A DNA stretch of 64,000 nt, taken from contig NZ_PVXN01000010.1 in the NCBI RefSeq assembly GCF_002995795.1, positions 1-64,000 on the forward strand. The letters run 5' to 3'. Positions within the stretch are counted from its first letter, which is position 1. Each line of letters starts with the position of its first letter. The DNA is from Clostridium thermopalmarium DSM 5974 (lineage in GTDB: Bacteria > Bacillota > Clostridia > Clostridiales > Clostridiaceae). A program made the position numbers and the translations under genes. The notes beneath the pieces are model-generated. The model saw only the letters and a list, made by a program, of their open reading frames with translations. It was not told where the DNA came from and did no database searches. Below are positions 42,139 through 51,556 of this stretch, piece by piece.

Positions 42139-43491
42139 ATGGTAAGATCTATTGAATTTATGAATTTTAAAGCTTTTAAGGATTCTGGTAAAGTGGATTT
42201 AAAGAAGATAAATATACTAGTTGGTCCTAACAGTGGAGGAAAGTCTAGCTTTATAAAAGGAATACTCTTATTAAAAAATACCATGGAGAGCAAGTATAAA
42301 GAAACTGCCATAGATATGAACAAGGAAATAGGAGATTATACAAGTTTAGTTTACAATCATGATTATAATAATAAAATAGGTTTTAAAATAGAATTTAATA
42401 AAGATTCTTTGAAAAAAAGCTTAAATACAGAATACATACTATTTAAAATGGCTTATGAAATTAGAAATAAAGCAAAAGAAGATGTAAAAGATATCTTAGA
42501 CGAACTAATTAAAAAAAGTGAAAGCTATTCTTTAAATGAAATAAGCTTTTTCTTAAATAAAAATGAAAAGGAAAGGATAGTTGTAGATAAATTTAAAGTA
42601 AAATATGAAGGAGACAAGGAACTAGAAATATACTGGAATGGGCAAGATTATTGTGTGAATATAAATGACATTATTATAAAGATTCCTAACTTAATAGTCC
42701 CTGATAGGTTTTGCTTTAAAATAAATGAAGAACATTTAACAGAGGCAACTATAGATGAGCTTAAAAACATTGCTATAGTGTATGTTACATTTGAAATTAT
42801 AAAAATAAAATTAAAAGAATTTACGGAAAATATAATTTACATATCTTCTTTTAGAAATAAGCCTGAAAGAGTTGAATACATAACTAAGCTATCCTGCTTT
42901 GATACTGTAGGAAGCAGAGGAGAAAATATGATATCTACTCTTATGAGTGCAGAAAACAATACAAGAGAAAAAATAAATTTTTGGCTAAAGGAATTTGATT
43001 TAGCTGAAAGCATAGAGGTTAAATCCTTTGGGAATGGAACATATTCTCTATTTATAAAAGATAAGTCTACAGGTATAACAAATAATTTATTAGATGTAGG
43101 TGTAGGTACATCGCAGTTGTTGCCTATTATAGTTGAATCTATAAATTCTAAAGATAATAGCACCATTATTATTGAAGAACCAGAGGTACACATTCATCCA
43201 GGTGCTCAATCGAAATTAGGAGATTTATTCGTTGAATGCTGTAAAGAGGGAAATAAACAATTTATAATAGAAACTCACAGTATATTTCTAGTGACTCAAA
43301 TTGAAATATTAGTGGCTCAAGGGAAAATAGATGCTAAGGATGTAGGAGTGTATTACTTTAGATATGGTGAAAATGGTGCCATAGTGAAAGATATGAAACT
43401 AAGTTCTAATGGACAATTTGAGGAATCTTGGCCTACTGGCTTTTTTGATGTCAATTATAATTTAGGAAAGACCTTATTTGAATTTATGTAA
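42139..43491 (+). CDS. AAA_15/DUF3696 ATPase (SMC/OLD-like), first gene of a putative two-gene module
   Basis: A 450-aa ABC-type ATPase of the class used in anti-phage systems. Walker A GPNSGGKSS at 29-37; ABC-signature-like LDVGVGTSQLLPII near 318-331; Walker B with catalytic Glu in TIIIEEPEVHIHP near 341-353; a switch His in FIIETHSIFL. The C-terminus has the DUF3696 ending DMKLSSNGQFEESWPTGFFD. The middle (~60-230) is a coiled or insertion domain with no similarity I can name. GGGGGTG precedes the ATG. The gene for a PIN/MIT_C-like protein starts 14 nt downstream. Its place among unrelated genes fits a mobile defence cassette. Confidence 0.85.
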   Translation: MVRSIEFMNFKAFKDSGKVDLKKINILVGPNSGGKSSFIKGILLLKNTMESKYKETAIDMNKEIGDYTSLVYNHDYNNKIGFKIEFNKDSLKKSLNTEYILFKMAYEIRNKAKEDVKDILDELIKKSESYSLNEISFFLNKNEKERIVVDKFKVKYEGDKELEIYWNGQDYCVNINDIIIKIPNLIVPDRFCFKINEEHLTEATIDELKNIAIVYVTFEIIKIKLKEFTENIIYISSFRNKPERVEYITKLSCFDTVGSRGENMISTLMSAENNTREKINFWLKEFDLAESIEVKSFGNGTYSLFIKDKSTGITNNLLDVGVGTSQLLPIIVESINSKDNSTIIIEEPEVHIHPGAQSKLGDLFVECCKEGNKQFIIETHSIFLVTQIEILVAQGKIDAKDVGVYYFRYGENGAIVKDMKLSSNGQFEESWPTGFFDVNYNLGKTLFEFM

Positions 43492-43505
43492 GATAGGTGA
43501 AAGTA

Positions 43506-44393
43506 ATGAGACTAGATATTATTTTAGACAAAAATATTATAAAAAATAAGTTTAATATAGATACAAAATATGATATTCTAAGAAACCGGATAAATAGGCA
43601 TAGATTAGTGGTAAGCAATGAACTGAAAGCTATATGGGATGAGGATGCTGAAAAAAATAACTATAAAAAGGCTTATGATGAATGGTTTTTATCTATATTA
43701 AGAGAAAAAACAAAAGTTAAGAAAGTAAATATAGAAGATCTAAAGAAGGGTGATGATGGAACTTTAGATGAAGGAGAGATATTAATAAAAACAGCTCTTT
43801 TATCAGAGGATAAAATATTGATAGGGAACTATTATAATAGCAACATAAAAGGAAGGTATAGTCAAATTAAATTTATATCTGAAGAAATATTCATGAAGGA
43901 GGATAAGCAAACTGTAAAGCTTAGCAATATAGAAGATGTTCTTGTTAGGAATAAATATGATATATTATTTGATATTTATGAAACTCCTGTAAGAATAGAA
44001 GTAACTTATGGAAATGCAGATATATTAGCAAAGTATTTATCTAAATTTTATAAAAATACAAAGAGTATTACAATAAAAGATAAATATCTAAACAATACAG
44101 AAAATGAGAGAAATCTCAATAAATATATATTAAAATATATAAACAAAAAAGACTGCAAAATAAAATTTATAACGTATTGGGATAAAAAAACTAAAGATAA
44201 TTTAAAGGAAAAGTTTACAAACTATGAAGGATATAATAGTGAGGTCATTTTATCAAAAAAAGAGATGGCTCACAGCTCATATATTGAAACGGATGAATAC
44301 ATAATAGATTTAGGATATAGATTAAAGGTCTTTGGAGGATCGGAAAATGATGGAGAGACTGAATATGAGATAATCAATATAACAAGAAAGTAG
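43506..44393 (+). CDS. Putative effector: PIN-like N-terminus with MIT_C/PLD-like C-terminus
   Basis: A 295-aa protein I cannot assign firmly. Residues 1-~115 resemble a PIN-like nuclease: an Asp at the end of strand 1 (RLDIILDKNII), an Arg/Glu helix (RHRLVVSNELKAIWDED) and a late acidic motif (ALLSEDKILIGNY). Residues ~175-295 resemble the MIT C-terminal PLD-like fold: RNLNKYILKYINKKDCKIKF and a final HSSYIETDEYIIDLGYRLKV-type motif that mirrors HDR-x-I-x-x-D...IGRGLD of that family. The two HKD catalytic motifs of true PLDs are absent. It starts at ATG 43506 after TAGGTGA and is translated right behind the ATPase. Likely the partner that the ATPase controls. Confidence 0.55.
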   Translation: MRLDIILDKNIIKNKFNIDTKYDILRNRINRHRLVVSNELKAIWDEDAEKNNYKKAYDEWFLSILREKTKVKKVNIEDLKKGDDGTLDEGEILIKTALLSEDKILIGNYYNSNIKGRYSQIKFISEEIFMKEDKQTVKLSNIEDVLVRNKYDILFDIYETPVRIEVTYGNADILAKYLSKFYKNTKSITIKDKYLNNTENERNLNKYILKYINKKDCKIKFITYWDKKTKDNLKEKFTNYEGYNSEVILSKKEMAHSSYIETDEYIIDLGYRLKVFGGSENDGETEYEIINITRK

Positions 44394-44477
44394 AATTTAA
44401 CAATAATAAATTTTAAGCTCTAGGACACTCTAAATAGTGAGGTTATATTTTAACCAAGAAATTGGAGGTGTCCTATA

Positions 44478-44657
44478 TTGAAAGAGGAGCTAATGAATAA
44501 TAGAGAAAGTCATGATCATAATAGAAGATTGTTCAATAAAAAGGGATATAAATCAACAGAAAATCAGTTTGCTAAAAATCAAATTGTGCAAACTATAGAA
44601 AGTAATGTTTATAACAAGAGTGGAATAGAAGCGAAGAAAAAATATGAGTTAGATTGA
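44478..44657 (+). CDS. Small basic/polar protein, 59 aa
   Basis: A TTG-started frame with GGAGGTG 7 nt upstream: 59 residues, rich in Asn, Lys and Gln (NNRESHDHNRRLFNKKGYKS, ENQFAKNQIVQTIESNVYNK), no membrane span, ending KKKYELD. An internal ATG at codon 6 has AGAGGAG only 3 nt away. The good ribosome site and the following terminator support it as a real gene. Its composition recalls small spore proteins but I cannot name it. Confidence 0.6.
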   Translation: MKEELMNNRESHDHNRRLFNKKGYKSTENQFAKNQIVQTIESNVYNKSGIEAKKKYELD

Positions 44658-44672
44658 TAATGTTTTAGGTTT

Positions 44673-44722
44673 AAAAAGGTAATTACGCTATAAGAATTTA
44701 TAAGGTGTGATTACCTTTTTTA
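44673..44722 (+). terminator. Terminator after the 59-aa gene
   Basis: AAAAAGGTAATTAC / GTGATTACCTTTTT stem (one G-U pair), loop of 20 nt, T run. Confidence 0.85.
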
Positions 44723-44919
44723 TTATATGCAAAAAGGTATCTATATGTGAAAGAAAATTTAAAAAATTAAAAAAATTATAAAAAAACTTTGTTAAATGAT
44801 TGACAATATATAAAAAAGATGATATATTATATACAAAGATAAATTAATTATTTTGAAAGTTGATTTAAAACTATAAAAATTAAGGTCATAAAGAAATAAG
44901 GTTACAGGGGGTTGGGAAA

Positions 44920-45198
44920 ATGAAAGAAATAAAAGTAAGAGATATTTTAGGAACTAATTTTACACCAGAGGATATTATAGTTTTGAAGCAAATGATGGAT
45001 TCGCATATAGATGATGATGTGGTATTAGATTTTGAAAATTTTGAACAAGTTTCGTGTTCATTTTTCGCAACATTATTAGTAAATCTTTTTTTCAAAAAAG
45101 GAAGAGAACATGTTTTATCACATTTAAAAGTTAAAAATTTAACCAATACTGAAGCTTTCAAGAGAGTTGCTTATGGAACATCCATTTATAAAAACTAA
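44920..45198 (+). CDS. STAS-like DUF4325 protein
   Basis: A 92-aa protein with the DUF4325 pattern: a 'DDDVVLDFENFEQVSCSFFATLLVNLF' core (~35-61), which resembles STAS domains used in partner-switching regulation, and a closing helix (TEAFKRVAYGTS). No kinase or phosphatase gene is adjacent. GGGGGTTGGG precedes the ATG. Expressed alone; a long hairpin follows. Confidence 0.8.
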   Translation: MKEIKVRDILGTNFTPEDIIVLKQMMDSHIDDDVVLDFENFEQVSCSFFATLLVNLFFKKGREHVLSHLKVKNLTNTEAFKRVAYGTSIYKN

Positions 45199-45231
45199 GT
45201 AAATAATAATTGCCCACATTAAATTAATAAT

Positions 45232-45281
45232 AAATCCCAAACAAAGAGTGCTTGTTAAAAAGCACTTTTTGTTTGGGATTT
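45232..45281. terminator. Long nested hairpin
   Basis: AAATCCCAAACAAA / TTTGTTTGGGATTT outer stem enclosing AGTGCTT / AAGCACT with TTTTT after the inner arm. The inner hairpin plus T run is a normal terminator for the DUF4325 gene; the outer stem could form an extended structure. Confidence 0.85.
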
Positions 45282-45389
45282 AGTTATATAAAGGATAAGT
45301 TTACAAAAAATTAAATATACAACTTACTTTACTTTTACAATATTTATGAGATAATAATAGCAATTTCATGCAAAAAGGAGTATGTTGTT

Positions 45390-46730
45390 ATGGGGAAAGA
45401 ATTCTTAAAGGCGATGCTTAAAGCAACTTCTGAAGGAATTATAATCACTGACGACAGTTTAAGAGTTGTAGAATATAATGATGTAGCTTTAGGAGCGTTG
45501 GGGGTTACACGGAATGAACTTAAAAATAAAAATATTAAGGAATTTATAACTAATATTGATTTGATAAATAAATGTATTAAATCGAGAAAAGTTTATAAAA
45601 GTGAAGAGTGTATTTTTACTATTAATGAAAATAGAATTAGATGCATTACCAATATAGTGCCAGTAGAAAATGAAGAAAAAGTAATAGGAATTATTATTAC
45701 ATTTAGAGACACAAGACATATACATAGAGTAGTAAATAATGTGGTAGGATATAGTGCCACATTTACTTTTGAGGACATAATAACTAAAAATCAGAATATG
45801 AAAAAGATAATTCGATGTGCTAAGAAGGCAGCAAATACAGATTGTAATATTTTGCTTGAAGGTAGTAGTGGTACTGGAAAAGAAGTTTTTGCTCAGGCTA
45901 TTCACAATTATAGCAAAAGAGCAAGAGGGCCTTTCGTTGCTGTAAACTGTGCTGCTATACCAAGAGATCTTGTAGAAAGTGAACTTTTTGGGTATGAGAA
46001 GGGAGCCTTTACTGGAGCTAATAAGGGAGGATATCCTGGAAAATTTGAATTGGCTGAGGGTGGTACCATATTTTTAGATGAGATAGGGGAATTGCCTCTA
46101 GATATTCAAGCTAAACTTCTTAGAGTTTTAGATAATCATAAGATAGTAAGGGTTGGTTCCACCTATGAAAAAAAGGTTAATGTAAGAGTTATAGCTGCTA
46201 CTAATAGAAACTTAATCGATGAAGTGGAAAAAAGAAATTTTAGATATGATTTATATTACAGATTAAACGTAATCGGCATTAAGCTTATGGATCTTAAAGA
46301 TAGAAAGGAAGATATTGAACCATTAATAAAATATTTTATTTATAAGCTAAATAAGCAGAATATGAAAAATAAAGAAATAGAAAAAAATGTTATAGAAGAA
46401 TTAAAAGAATATAAATGGTTAGGAAATGTAAGAGAACTTAGAAATTTAGTAGAGAAAGCATATTATCTTTGTGATGATATAATAACTAAAGATTTCATCA
46501 ATAATTTATTAAGTCATAAACCAAGATTTATGGAGAAAATAAAAAGCAATGATAATGAAGTGGCTTTAAGTAAGGATGATATAATGCCTCTTAAACTTAT
46601 TGAGGAACAGAGTATAAGAAAAGCTTTGATATGCTGTAAGGGCAATGCTGATGAGGCTGCAAAAATTTTAGGTATAAGCAGAGCTACTATTTATAGAAGA
46701 ATAAATAAATATGGAATAAAGATTAGCTGA
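45390..46730 (+). CDS. Sigma-54-dependent transcriptional activator with PAS domain
   Basis: A 446-aa enhancer-binding protein. PAS sensor at ~5-105 ([20 protein letters not shown]). AAA+ domain ~135-365: Walker A GSSGTGKE (~157), GAFTGA (~204) that contacts sigma-54, Walker [15 protein letters not shown], and the arginine region RFDYRLNV-type [13 protein letters not shown] Fis-type HTH lies at ~400-446 ([21 protein letters not shown]). All required motifs are intact. No partner operon with a -24/-12 promoter was found next to it. AAAGGAG precedes the ATG. Single gene. Confidence 0.93.
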   Translation: MGKEFLKAMLKATSEGIIITDDSLRVVEYNDVALGALGVTRNELKNKNIKEFITNIDLINKCIKSRKVYKSEECIFTINENRIRCITNIVPVENEEKVIGIIITFRDTRHIHRVVNNVVGYSATFTFEDIITKNQNMKKIIRCAKKAANTDCNILLEGSSGTGKEVFAQAIHNYSKRARGPFVAVNCAAIPRDLVESELFGYEKGAFTGANKGGYPGKFELAEGGTIFLDEIGELPLDIQAKLLRVLDNHKIVRVGSTYEKKVNVRVIAATNRNLIDEVEKRNFRYDLYYRLNVIGIKLMDLKDRKEDIEPLIKYFIYKLNKQNMKNKEIEKNVIEELKEYKWLGNVRELRNLVEKAYYLCDDIITKDFINNLLSHKPRFMEKIKSNDNEVALSKDDIMPLKLIEEQSIRKALICCKGNADEAAKILGISRATIYRRINKYGIKIS

Positions 46731-46770
46731 AATATGACATTAAAGTTATAATAAGCGAAGCTTTTAACGT

Positions 46771-46802
46771 AAAAACTGCAGCATAAGAAAGCTGCAGTTT
46801 TT
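46771..46802. terminator. Bidirectional terminator
   Basis: AAAAACTGCAGC / GCTGCAGTTTTT stem with an 8-nt loop, between convergent genes. Confidence 0.92.
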
Positions 46803-46804
46803 AG

Positions 46805-47245
46805 CTATTGGATATCTATTTTTCTTCTGTTTTCCTTTCCTTTATTTAATTTAGGAAGCATAATTTTTAAAACACCATCATTAAAAGTTGCTGTTATATT
46901 ATTTTCATCTACATTGTCTATATAGAAGCTTCGCTTTAATTCTCCATAGCGTCTTTCACGTCTGACGTAATTTTCATTTTTGTCTTCTAAAGATTCATCA
47001 CGTTTTGCACTAATTGTTAGGTAATTGTTGCTAAAGTCTATATCGATAGCTTCTTTTTTAACTCCAGGTAAATCCGCTTCTACTAAATAATTTTCATCGG
47101 TTTCTTTCAAGTCTACTCTAAAACTTCCTTGAAAGTTAGCTACAGCATTAAAGAAGTCATCATCAAAAAAGTTTCTAAATAATGGAGAAAAGAAATCATC
47201 TCTTCTAGCTAAGTTATTTCTTCTAAAAGGAATCATATCAAACAT
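46805..47245 (-). CDS. hsp18: Hsp20 small heat-shock protein
   Basis: A 146-aa alpha-crystallin-type chaperone. The short N-terminal arm (MFDMIPFRRNNLARRDDFFS) is followed by the conserved domain (~40-135): SFRVDLKETDENYLVEADLPGVKKEAIDI, then a strand set and the DGVLKIMLPKLN motif. This resembles clostridial Hsp18. GGAGGG lies 8 nt before ATG 47245; a longer frame adds seven residues. The 5' spacer shows no CIRCE element. Confidence 0.9.
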   Translation of the reverse strand: MFDMIPFRRNNLARRDDFFSPLFRNFFDDDFFNAVANFQGSFRVDLKETDENYLVEADLPGVKKEAIDIDFSNNYLTISAKRDESLEDKNENYVRRERRYGELKRSFYIDNVDENNITATFNDGVLKIMLPKLNKGKENRRKIDIQ

Positions 47246-47480
47246 TATTAAATCCCTCCAATACATATTTGATATATTTTTAATTTATATCTATATATTA
47301 GAACAAAGGTCAAAGAAAGTCAAAGTCTAAAATTGATAGCTTCTTCAACCTATATTAAAAAAAATAATGAAACAGTTTCATAAATTATTTTAAACAAAAT
47401 TTTAAGAAATAAACTTGGTTGTTTTAAGGAATTTTCAAAATTAAAGTTAAATTTTTGAAAAAATTTTTTGTGAAATTATA

Positions 47481-47509
47481 TTGACAACTAACTATAAAGT
47501 TTTTATAAT
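47481..47509 (+). promoter_or_regulatory. Consensus sigma-A promoter for the NSS T-box
   Basis: TTGACA (47481-47486), 17 nt, TATAAT (47504-47509). A perfect consensus promoter reading into the T-box leader below. Confidence 0.88.
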
Positions 47510-47540
47510 AATAAGAAAATTTATAAACTATTTTATATTT

Positions 47541-47826
47541 GAAAGCTAAGACGGAGAGAAAAATACCATGTTTTTATCTAAAGAGAGCTAATATTTGGTG
47601 AAAGTTAGTGTTAAAAAGGTATATAATGATCACTCCAGAGCTGCTGAACTGAAAAAGCTTCTTTTAGTAGGTGAGGACGGTAGTCACCGATAAATGACTA
47701 GGGGCTAAGTAAAAATACTTCGGCCTGATAATGAGGCATTTTTCTGAGTGCAAATTAGGGTGGTACCACGAATATTAATCCTTCGTCCCTATGAATAAAT
47801 GTTCATAGGGACGAAGGATTTTTTGT
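47541..47826 (+). promoter_or_regulatory. T-box riboswitch, predicted isoleucine type, upstream of an NSS transporter
   Basis: Stem I base: GGAG (47553-47556) pairs with CTCC (47633-47636); TACC pairs with GGTA above. In the specifier loop the codon in the position equivalent to AAC of the asnS T-box is ATC (47629-47631), an Ile codon. The T-box core GGGTGGTACCACG is at about 47758-47770. The terminator is a long stem, arms CCTTCGTCCCTATGAA / TTCATAGGGACGAAGG (47777-47820), followed by T. Uncharged tRNA-Ile should turn on the downstream transporter. Confidence 0.88.
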
Positions 47827-47973
47827 AAAAGAGTCTTAAAAGACTGTTCTTACTTGATTAAAGTATGGCACAAGTGTTCAAGGGTAAGGAGGTGTAAAGT
47901 TTTTACAAGGGGCATAATCCTTTATGGTTTTTATTTTAAAATAATAGAATTAAATAAAAGGGGGAAATAATGT

Positions 47974-49434
47974 ATGAAAAGAGATAATTTTGCAACTAGA
48001 TTAGGGCTTTTAGCTGCAGCAGCAGGTTCAGCGGTAGGTTTAGGGAATATATGGAAATTCCCTTATATAACAGGTAAGAATGGTGGAGCAGCATTTATAT
48101 TAGTTTATTTAGTATGTATTGTTCTTATAGGAGTACCGGTTATGCTTTCAGAATTTGCATTAGGAAGGAAGACACAAGCTAATGCAGTGGGAGCATATAA
48201 AAAACTGGAACCTAAAAAGTCATGGTATTTGACGGGAATACTAAGCGTTTTAACTGCATTTATAATATTATCATACTACGCTATAATAGCAGGATGGGTG
48301 TTTTCATATATATCTAAAGCTATAACAGGAAAATTAACAAGTGTAGCACCATCTGCTTTAGGGGATTACTTTAATGGAATTATATCTCAAACTGCACAGC
48401 CTTTATTCTGGAATTTCGTTGTATTAGCAATAACAGCTTTTGTGGTAATTGCAGGTGTAAAGGATGGAGTAGAAAAGTATAGCAAAATGTTGATGCCAAT
48501 TTTATTTGTATTATTAATTATACTAATGGTTAGGTCAGTGACTTTACATGGGGCATCAAAAGGCTTGGAATTTTTATTTAAGCCTGATTTTTCTCAACTT
48601 ACTCCAGCATCTATTTTAGAAGCTGTAGGACATGCGTTTTACTCCCTTAGCTTAGGAATGGGAATAATTATGACATATGGTAGTTATATAAAGAAGGAAG
48701 AGAATCTAGTATCCTTATCTCTTCAAGTAACAGTATTAGATACCTTAGTTGCATTAATGGCAGGAATAGTTATTTTTCCAGCAGTATTTGCCTATGGATT
48801 AGAGCCAAACTCTGGACCAGCACTTATATTTGTTACCTTACCTGCTGTATTTAAATCAATGCCATTTGGGTCATTTTTCGCAACACTCTTCTTTGCATTA
48901 ATTGCAATAGCAGCTATAACTTCAACTATATCACTTTTAGAAGTTGTAGTAGCTTGCTTTACAGAACAATTTAGCATTGAAAGAAAAAAAGCTACTATTC
49001 TCATTAGCATAGCTTTATTTATAGTAGGAATACCAAGTACTTTATCTTTTGGAGTATGGAGTGACGTTTCAATATTTGGCAAAAGTATATTTGATGCTTT
49101 TGATTTCCTAACATCTAATATATTCTTGCCTTTTGCAGGAATATTAGTTTGTATCTTTGTTGGATGGATATGGGGGTCTAAAAATGCAGCAAAAGAAATA
49201 TCTAGTTATGGAGCATTTTCATTTAAGTTAGAAAAAGTATATAGTTTCGTAGTTAAGGTACTTGCACCAGTGGTTATAGGGATGATCTTTTTATACTTTA
49301 CAGGAATAATGGATAAATTAAAGAGTGTAGGAACTATGTTACCTAATATAGTTTTAGGAGTAATAGGATTGTTAACTATAATTCTTGCACTTCTACACTT
49401 TAAAACTGAAAATTCAAATGCATCAGAAGTATAA
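47974..49434 (+). CDS. Neurotransmitter:sodium symporter (NSS) family amino-acid transporter
   Basis: A 486-aa sodium-coupled transporter with about 12 helices and the LeuT fold. The family signature around the unwound helix 1 is present (AAAAGSAVGLGNIWKFPYITGKNGGAAF), as is a helix 6 region near AVGHAFYSLSLGMGIIMTYGSY. It is closest in look to bacterial YhdH/MhsT-type members that carry hydrophobic amino acids. The Ile-type T-box suggests isoleucine or branched-chain uptake; this is inference. It is followed by a terminator. Confidence 0.92.
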   Translation: MKRDNFATRLGLLAAAAGSAVGLGNIWKFPYITGKNGGAAFILVYLVCIVLIGVPVMLSEFALGRKTQANAVGAYKKLEPKKSWYLTGILSVLTAFIILSYYAIIAGWVFSYISKAITGKLTSVAPSALGDYFNGIISQTAQPLFWNFVVLAITAFVVIAGVKDGVEKYSKMLMPILFVLLIILMVRSVTLHGASKGLEFLFKPDFSQLTPASILEAVGHAFYSLSLGMGIIMTYGSYIKKEENLVSLSLQVTVLDTLVALMAGIVIFPAVFAYGLEPNSGPALIFVTLPAVFKSMPFGSFFATLFFALIAIAAITSTISLLEVVVACFTEQFSIERKKATILISIALFIVGIPSTLSFGVWSDVSIFGKSIFDAFDFLTSNIFLPFAGILVCIFVGWIWGSKNAAKEISSYGAFSFKLEKVYSFVVKVLAPVVIGMIFLYFTGIMDKLKSVGTMLPNIVLGVIGLLTIILALLHFKTENSNASEV

Positions 49435-49447
49435 AGAAAATGAATTC

Positions 49448-49489
49448 AAATGCTGAATTGGGAAAATCTCAATTCAGCATTTATTTTTT
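49448..49489 (+). terminator. Terminator after the NSS transporter
   Basis: AAATGCTGAATTG / CAATTCAGCATTT stem, 9-nt loop, then ATTTTTT. Confidence 0.9.
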
Positions 49490-49574
49490 AATTTAGCATT
49501 AGATGCTACGTATTTTAGACTGGAGAATGAGTGGATGGGAATTTAGGAAAACTGAATAGGGAAATAAACTAGAA

Positions 49575-49603
49575 TTGACAAAAAGTCTATTGTATTATAT
49601 ATA
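49575..49603 (+). promoter_or_regulatory. Sigma-A promoter for the ABC exporter
   Basis: TTGACA (49575-49580), 17 nt, TATATA. It lies 33 nt before the start codon. Confidence 0.6.
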
Positions 49604-49635
49604 TTATATTTTTATGTAAAGAAGGGAGAAAAAAA

Positions 49636-51372
49636 ATGATTAAAAAGTTTATAGGATATTATAAACCTCATATGAAACTTTTTATATTGGATATGGTGTG
49701 TGCATTTTTGGCAGCTGCTGCAGATCTTTTTTATCCAATGATATCTAGAAAGATTATAAATGATGTAATACCTAATAGGCAATTAAGCCTTTTATATAAG
49801 TTAATTATATTCTTAGCAGCATTATATATATTAAAGCTTATATTTAATTATATAGTTGAATATTGGGGACATGTGGTAGGAGTAAGAATGCAGTATGATA
49901 TGAGGAAAGAGATATTTTCTCATCTTCAAAAGCTGCCTTTTAGTTATTTTGATGATAACAAGACAGGACATATTATGTCTAGAATAGTGAATGATTTAAT
50001 GGAGGTATCAGAGCTTGCCCATCACGGACCAGAAGATTTATTTATATCTTTAGTAATGCTTGTAGGAGCTTTTGTAGCTTTATGCACTATTGATTGGAGA
50101 CTTACATTAATAGTGTTTGCTTTTGTACCAGTCATGATCATATTTTCTATAAAGAAAAGGGTCAAAATGACTAATGCTTTTAAAGAAGTTAGAAAAAAGG
50201 TTGCTGATGTAAATGCTCAGCTTGAGAACAGTATATCTGGAATAAGAGTTGCAAAATCTTTCACTAATGAAGATTATGAGATGAAAAAGTTTAATGAAGG
50301 AAACGATAAGTTTAGAATATCAAGAGAGTTTGCGTATAAAGCTATGGCAGAGTTTTATTCTGGAATACATTTTTTAATCGATGTATTAAATGTAATTGTA
50401 ATTTGTGTAGGGGGAATATTCACATATAAGGGAATAATAACTTCTGGAGATTTAGTAGCCTATCTTTTATACATTAGTATATTCATGCAGCCTATTAGAA
50501 GGCTTACCTCATTCATAGAGCAATATCAATCAGGAATGGCAGGTTTTGAAAGATTTATGGAAATAATGAACATACAACCTGACATAAAAGATAGAGAAGA
50601 TGCCGTAGAGCTTAAAGATGTAAAGGGAGACATTGAGTTTAGAAATGTTGCTTTTAACTATAATGATAAGAAATCTGTATTATCAAACATTAATCTTAAG
50701 GTGGAGGCGGGTAAAACTCTAGCCTTAGTAGGACCATCAGGAGGCGGAAAAACTACTCTTTGCCATCTTATACCTAGATTTTATGAAGTTACAGAAGGGG
50801 GTATATTTATAGATGGTAAAAATATAAAAGATTTAACTTTAGAATCTCTTAGAAAAAATATAGGTATTGTGCATCAGGATGTATTTTTATTTACAGGAAC
50901 CATAAAAGAAAATATCCTTTATGGAAATCCAGATGCTACAGATAAAGAAGTAATAGATGCGGCTAAAAGGGCTAACATTCATGATTTTATAATAAATCTT
51001 CCAGATGGCTATGATACTTACGTAGGAGAGAGAGGAATAAAGTTATCAGGAGGACAGAAGCAAAGGATATCAATAGCAAGAGTATTCTTAAAAAATCCTC
51101 CAATACTAATATTAGACGAAGCTACATCAGCCTTAGACAATGCTACAGAGATAATTATTCAAAAATCCCTTGAAAAATTATCAGAAGGCAGAACCACCAT
51201 AGTTGTTGCTCACAGGCTTTCTACTATAAAAAATGCAGATGAAATAATAGTTCTAACAGCTAATGGAATTGAAGAAAAAGGATCTCATGAAGAGCTTATA
51301 AAGAAAAACGGAATATACGCTAAACTTTATAATTCACAATTTAAAGGTTATATTCCAGACGAAGTGGAATAA
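49636..51372 (+). CDS. ABC transporter, fused membrane and ATPase domains
   Basis: A 578-aa half-transporter of the exporter class. The six-helix membrane domain is ~1-320 (IFSHLQKLPFSYFDDNKTGHIMSR region typical of type IV exporters). The ATPase domain is ~335-578 with Walker A GPSGGGKTT, Q-loop VHQDVFLFTG, signature LSGGQKQRISIARVFL, Walker B ILILDEATSALD and the H-loop AHRLST. It works as a dimer; substrate (lipid, peptide or drug) is not shown by sequence. AAGGGAG precedes the ATG. Single gene. Confidence 0.92.
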   Translation: MIKKFIGYYKPHMKLFILDMVCAFLAAAADLFYPMISRKIINDVIPNRQLSLLYKLIIFLAALYILKLIFNYIVEYWGHVVGVRMQYDMRKEIFSHLQKLPFSYFDDNKTGHIMSRIVNDLMEVSELAHHGPEDLFISLVMLVGAFVALCTIDWRLTLIVFAFVPVMIIFSIKKRVKMTNAFKEVRKKVADVNAQLENSISGIRVAKSFTNEDYEMKKFNEGNDKFRISREFAYKAMAEFYSGIHFLIDVLNVIVICVGGIFTYKGIITSGDLVAYLLYISIFMQPIRRLTSFIEQYQSGMAGFERFMEIMNIQPDIKDREDAVELKDVKGDIEFRNVAFNYNDKKSVLSNINLKVEAGKTLALVGPSGGGKTTLCHLIPRFYEVTEGGIFIDGKNIKDLTLESLRKNIGIVHQDVFLFTGTIKENILYGNPDATDKEVIDAAKRANIHDFIINLPDGYDTYVGERGIKLSGGQKQRISIARVFLKNPPILILDEATSALDNATEIIIQKSLEKLSEGRTTIVVAHRLSTIKNADEIIVLTANGIEEKGSHEELIKKNGIYAKLYNSQFKGYIPDEVE

Positions 51373-51556
51373 AATGAAGCTTATAAATTTAGAAATAGCA
51401 GTTTGCGACTGAAGAATATTATGTTAATTAGAATATTAAGTTTTGACAGTATCATGTTTGATTTGGTCATAGTATAAGCAAATTAAACTCAGTATACTAT
51501 AGATATGGTAAATGATATAAACATAAATGTTGAATAGATAGAGGGGAGAATTTGAG

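Noticed and set aside
47866-47880. TGGCAC-like sequence as a -24/-12 sigma-54 promoter before the NSS gene
   Set aside because: The -12 GC is missing (TTCA instead of TTGC), and the gene already has a consensus promoter and T-box.
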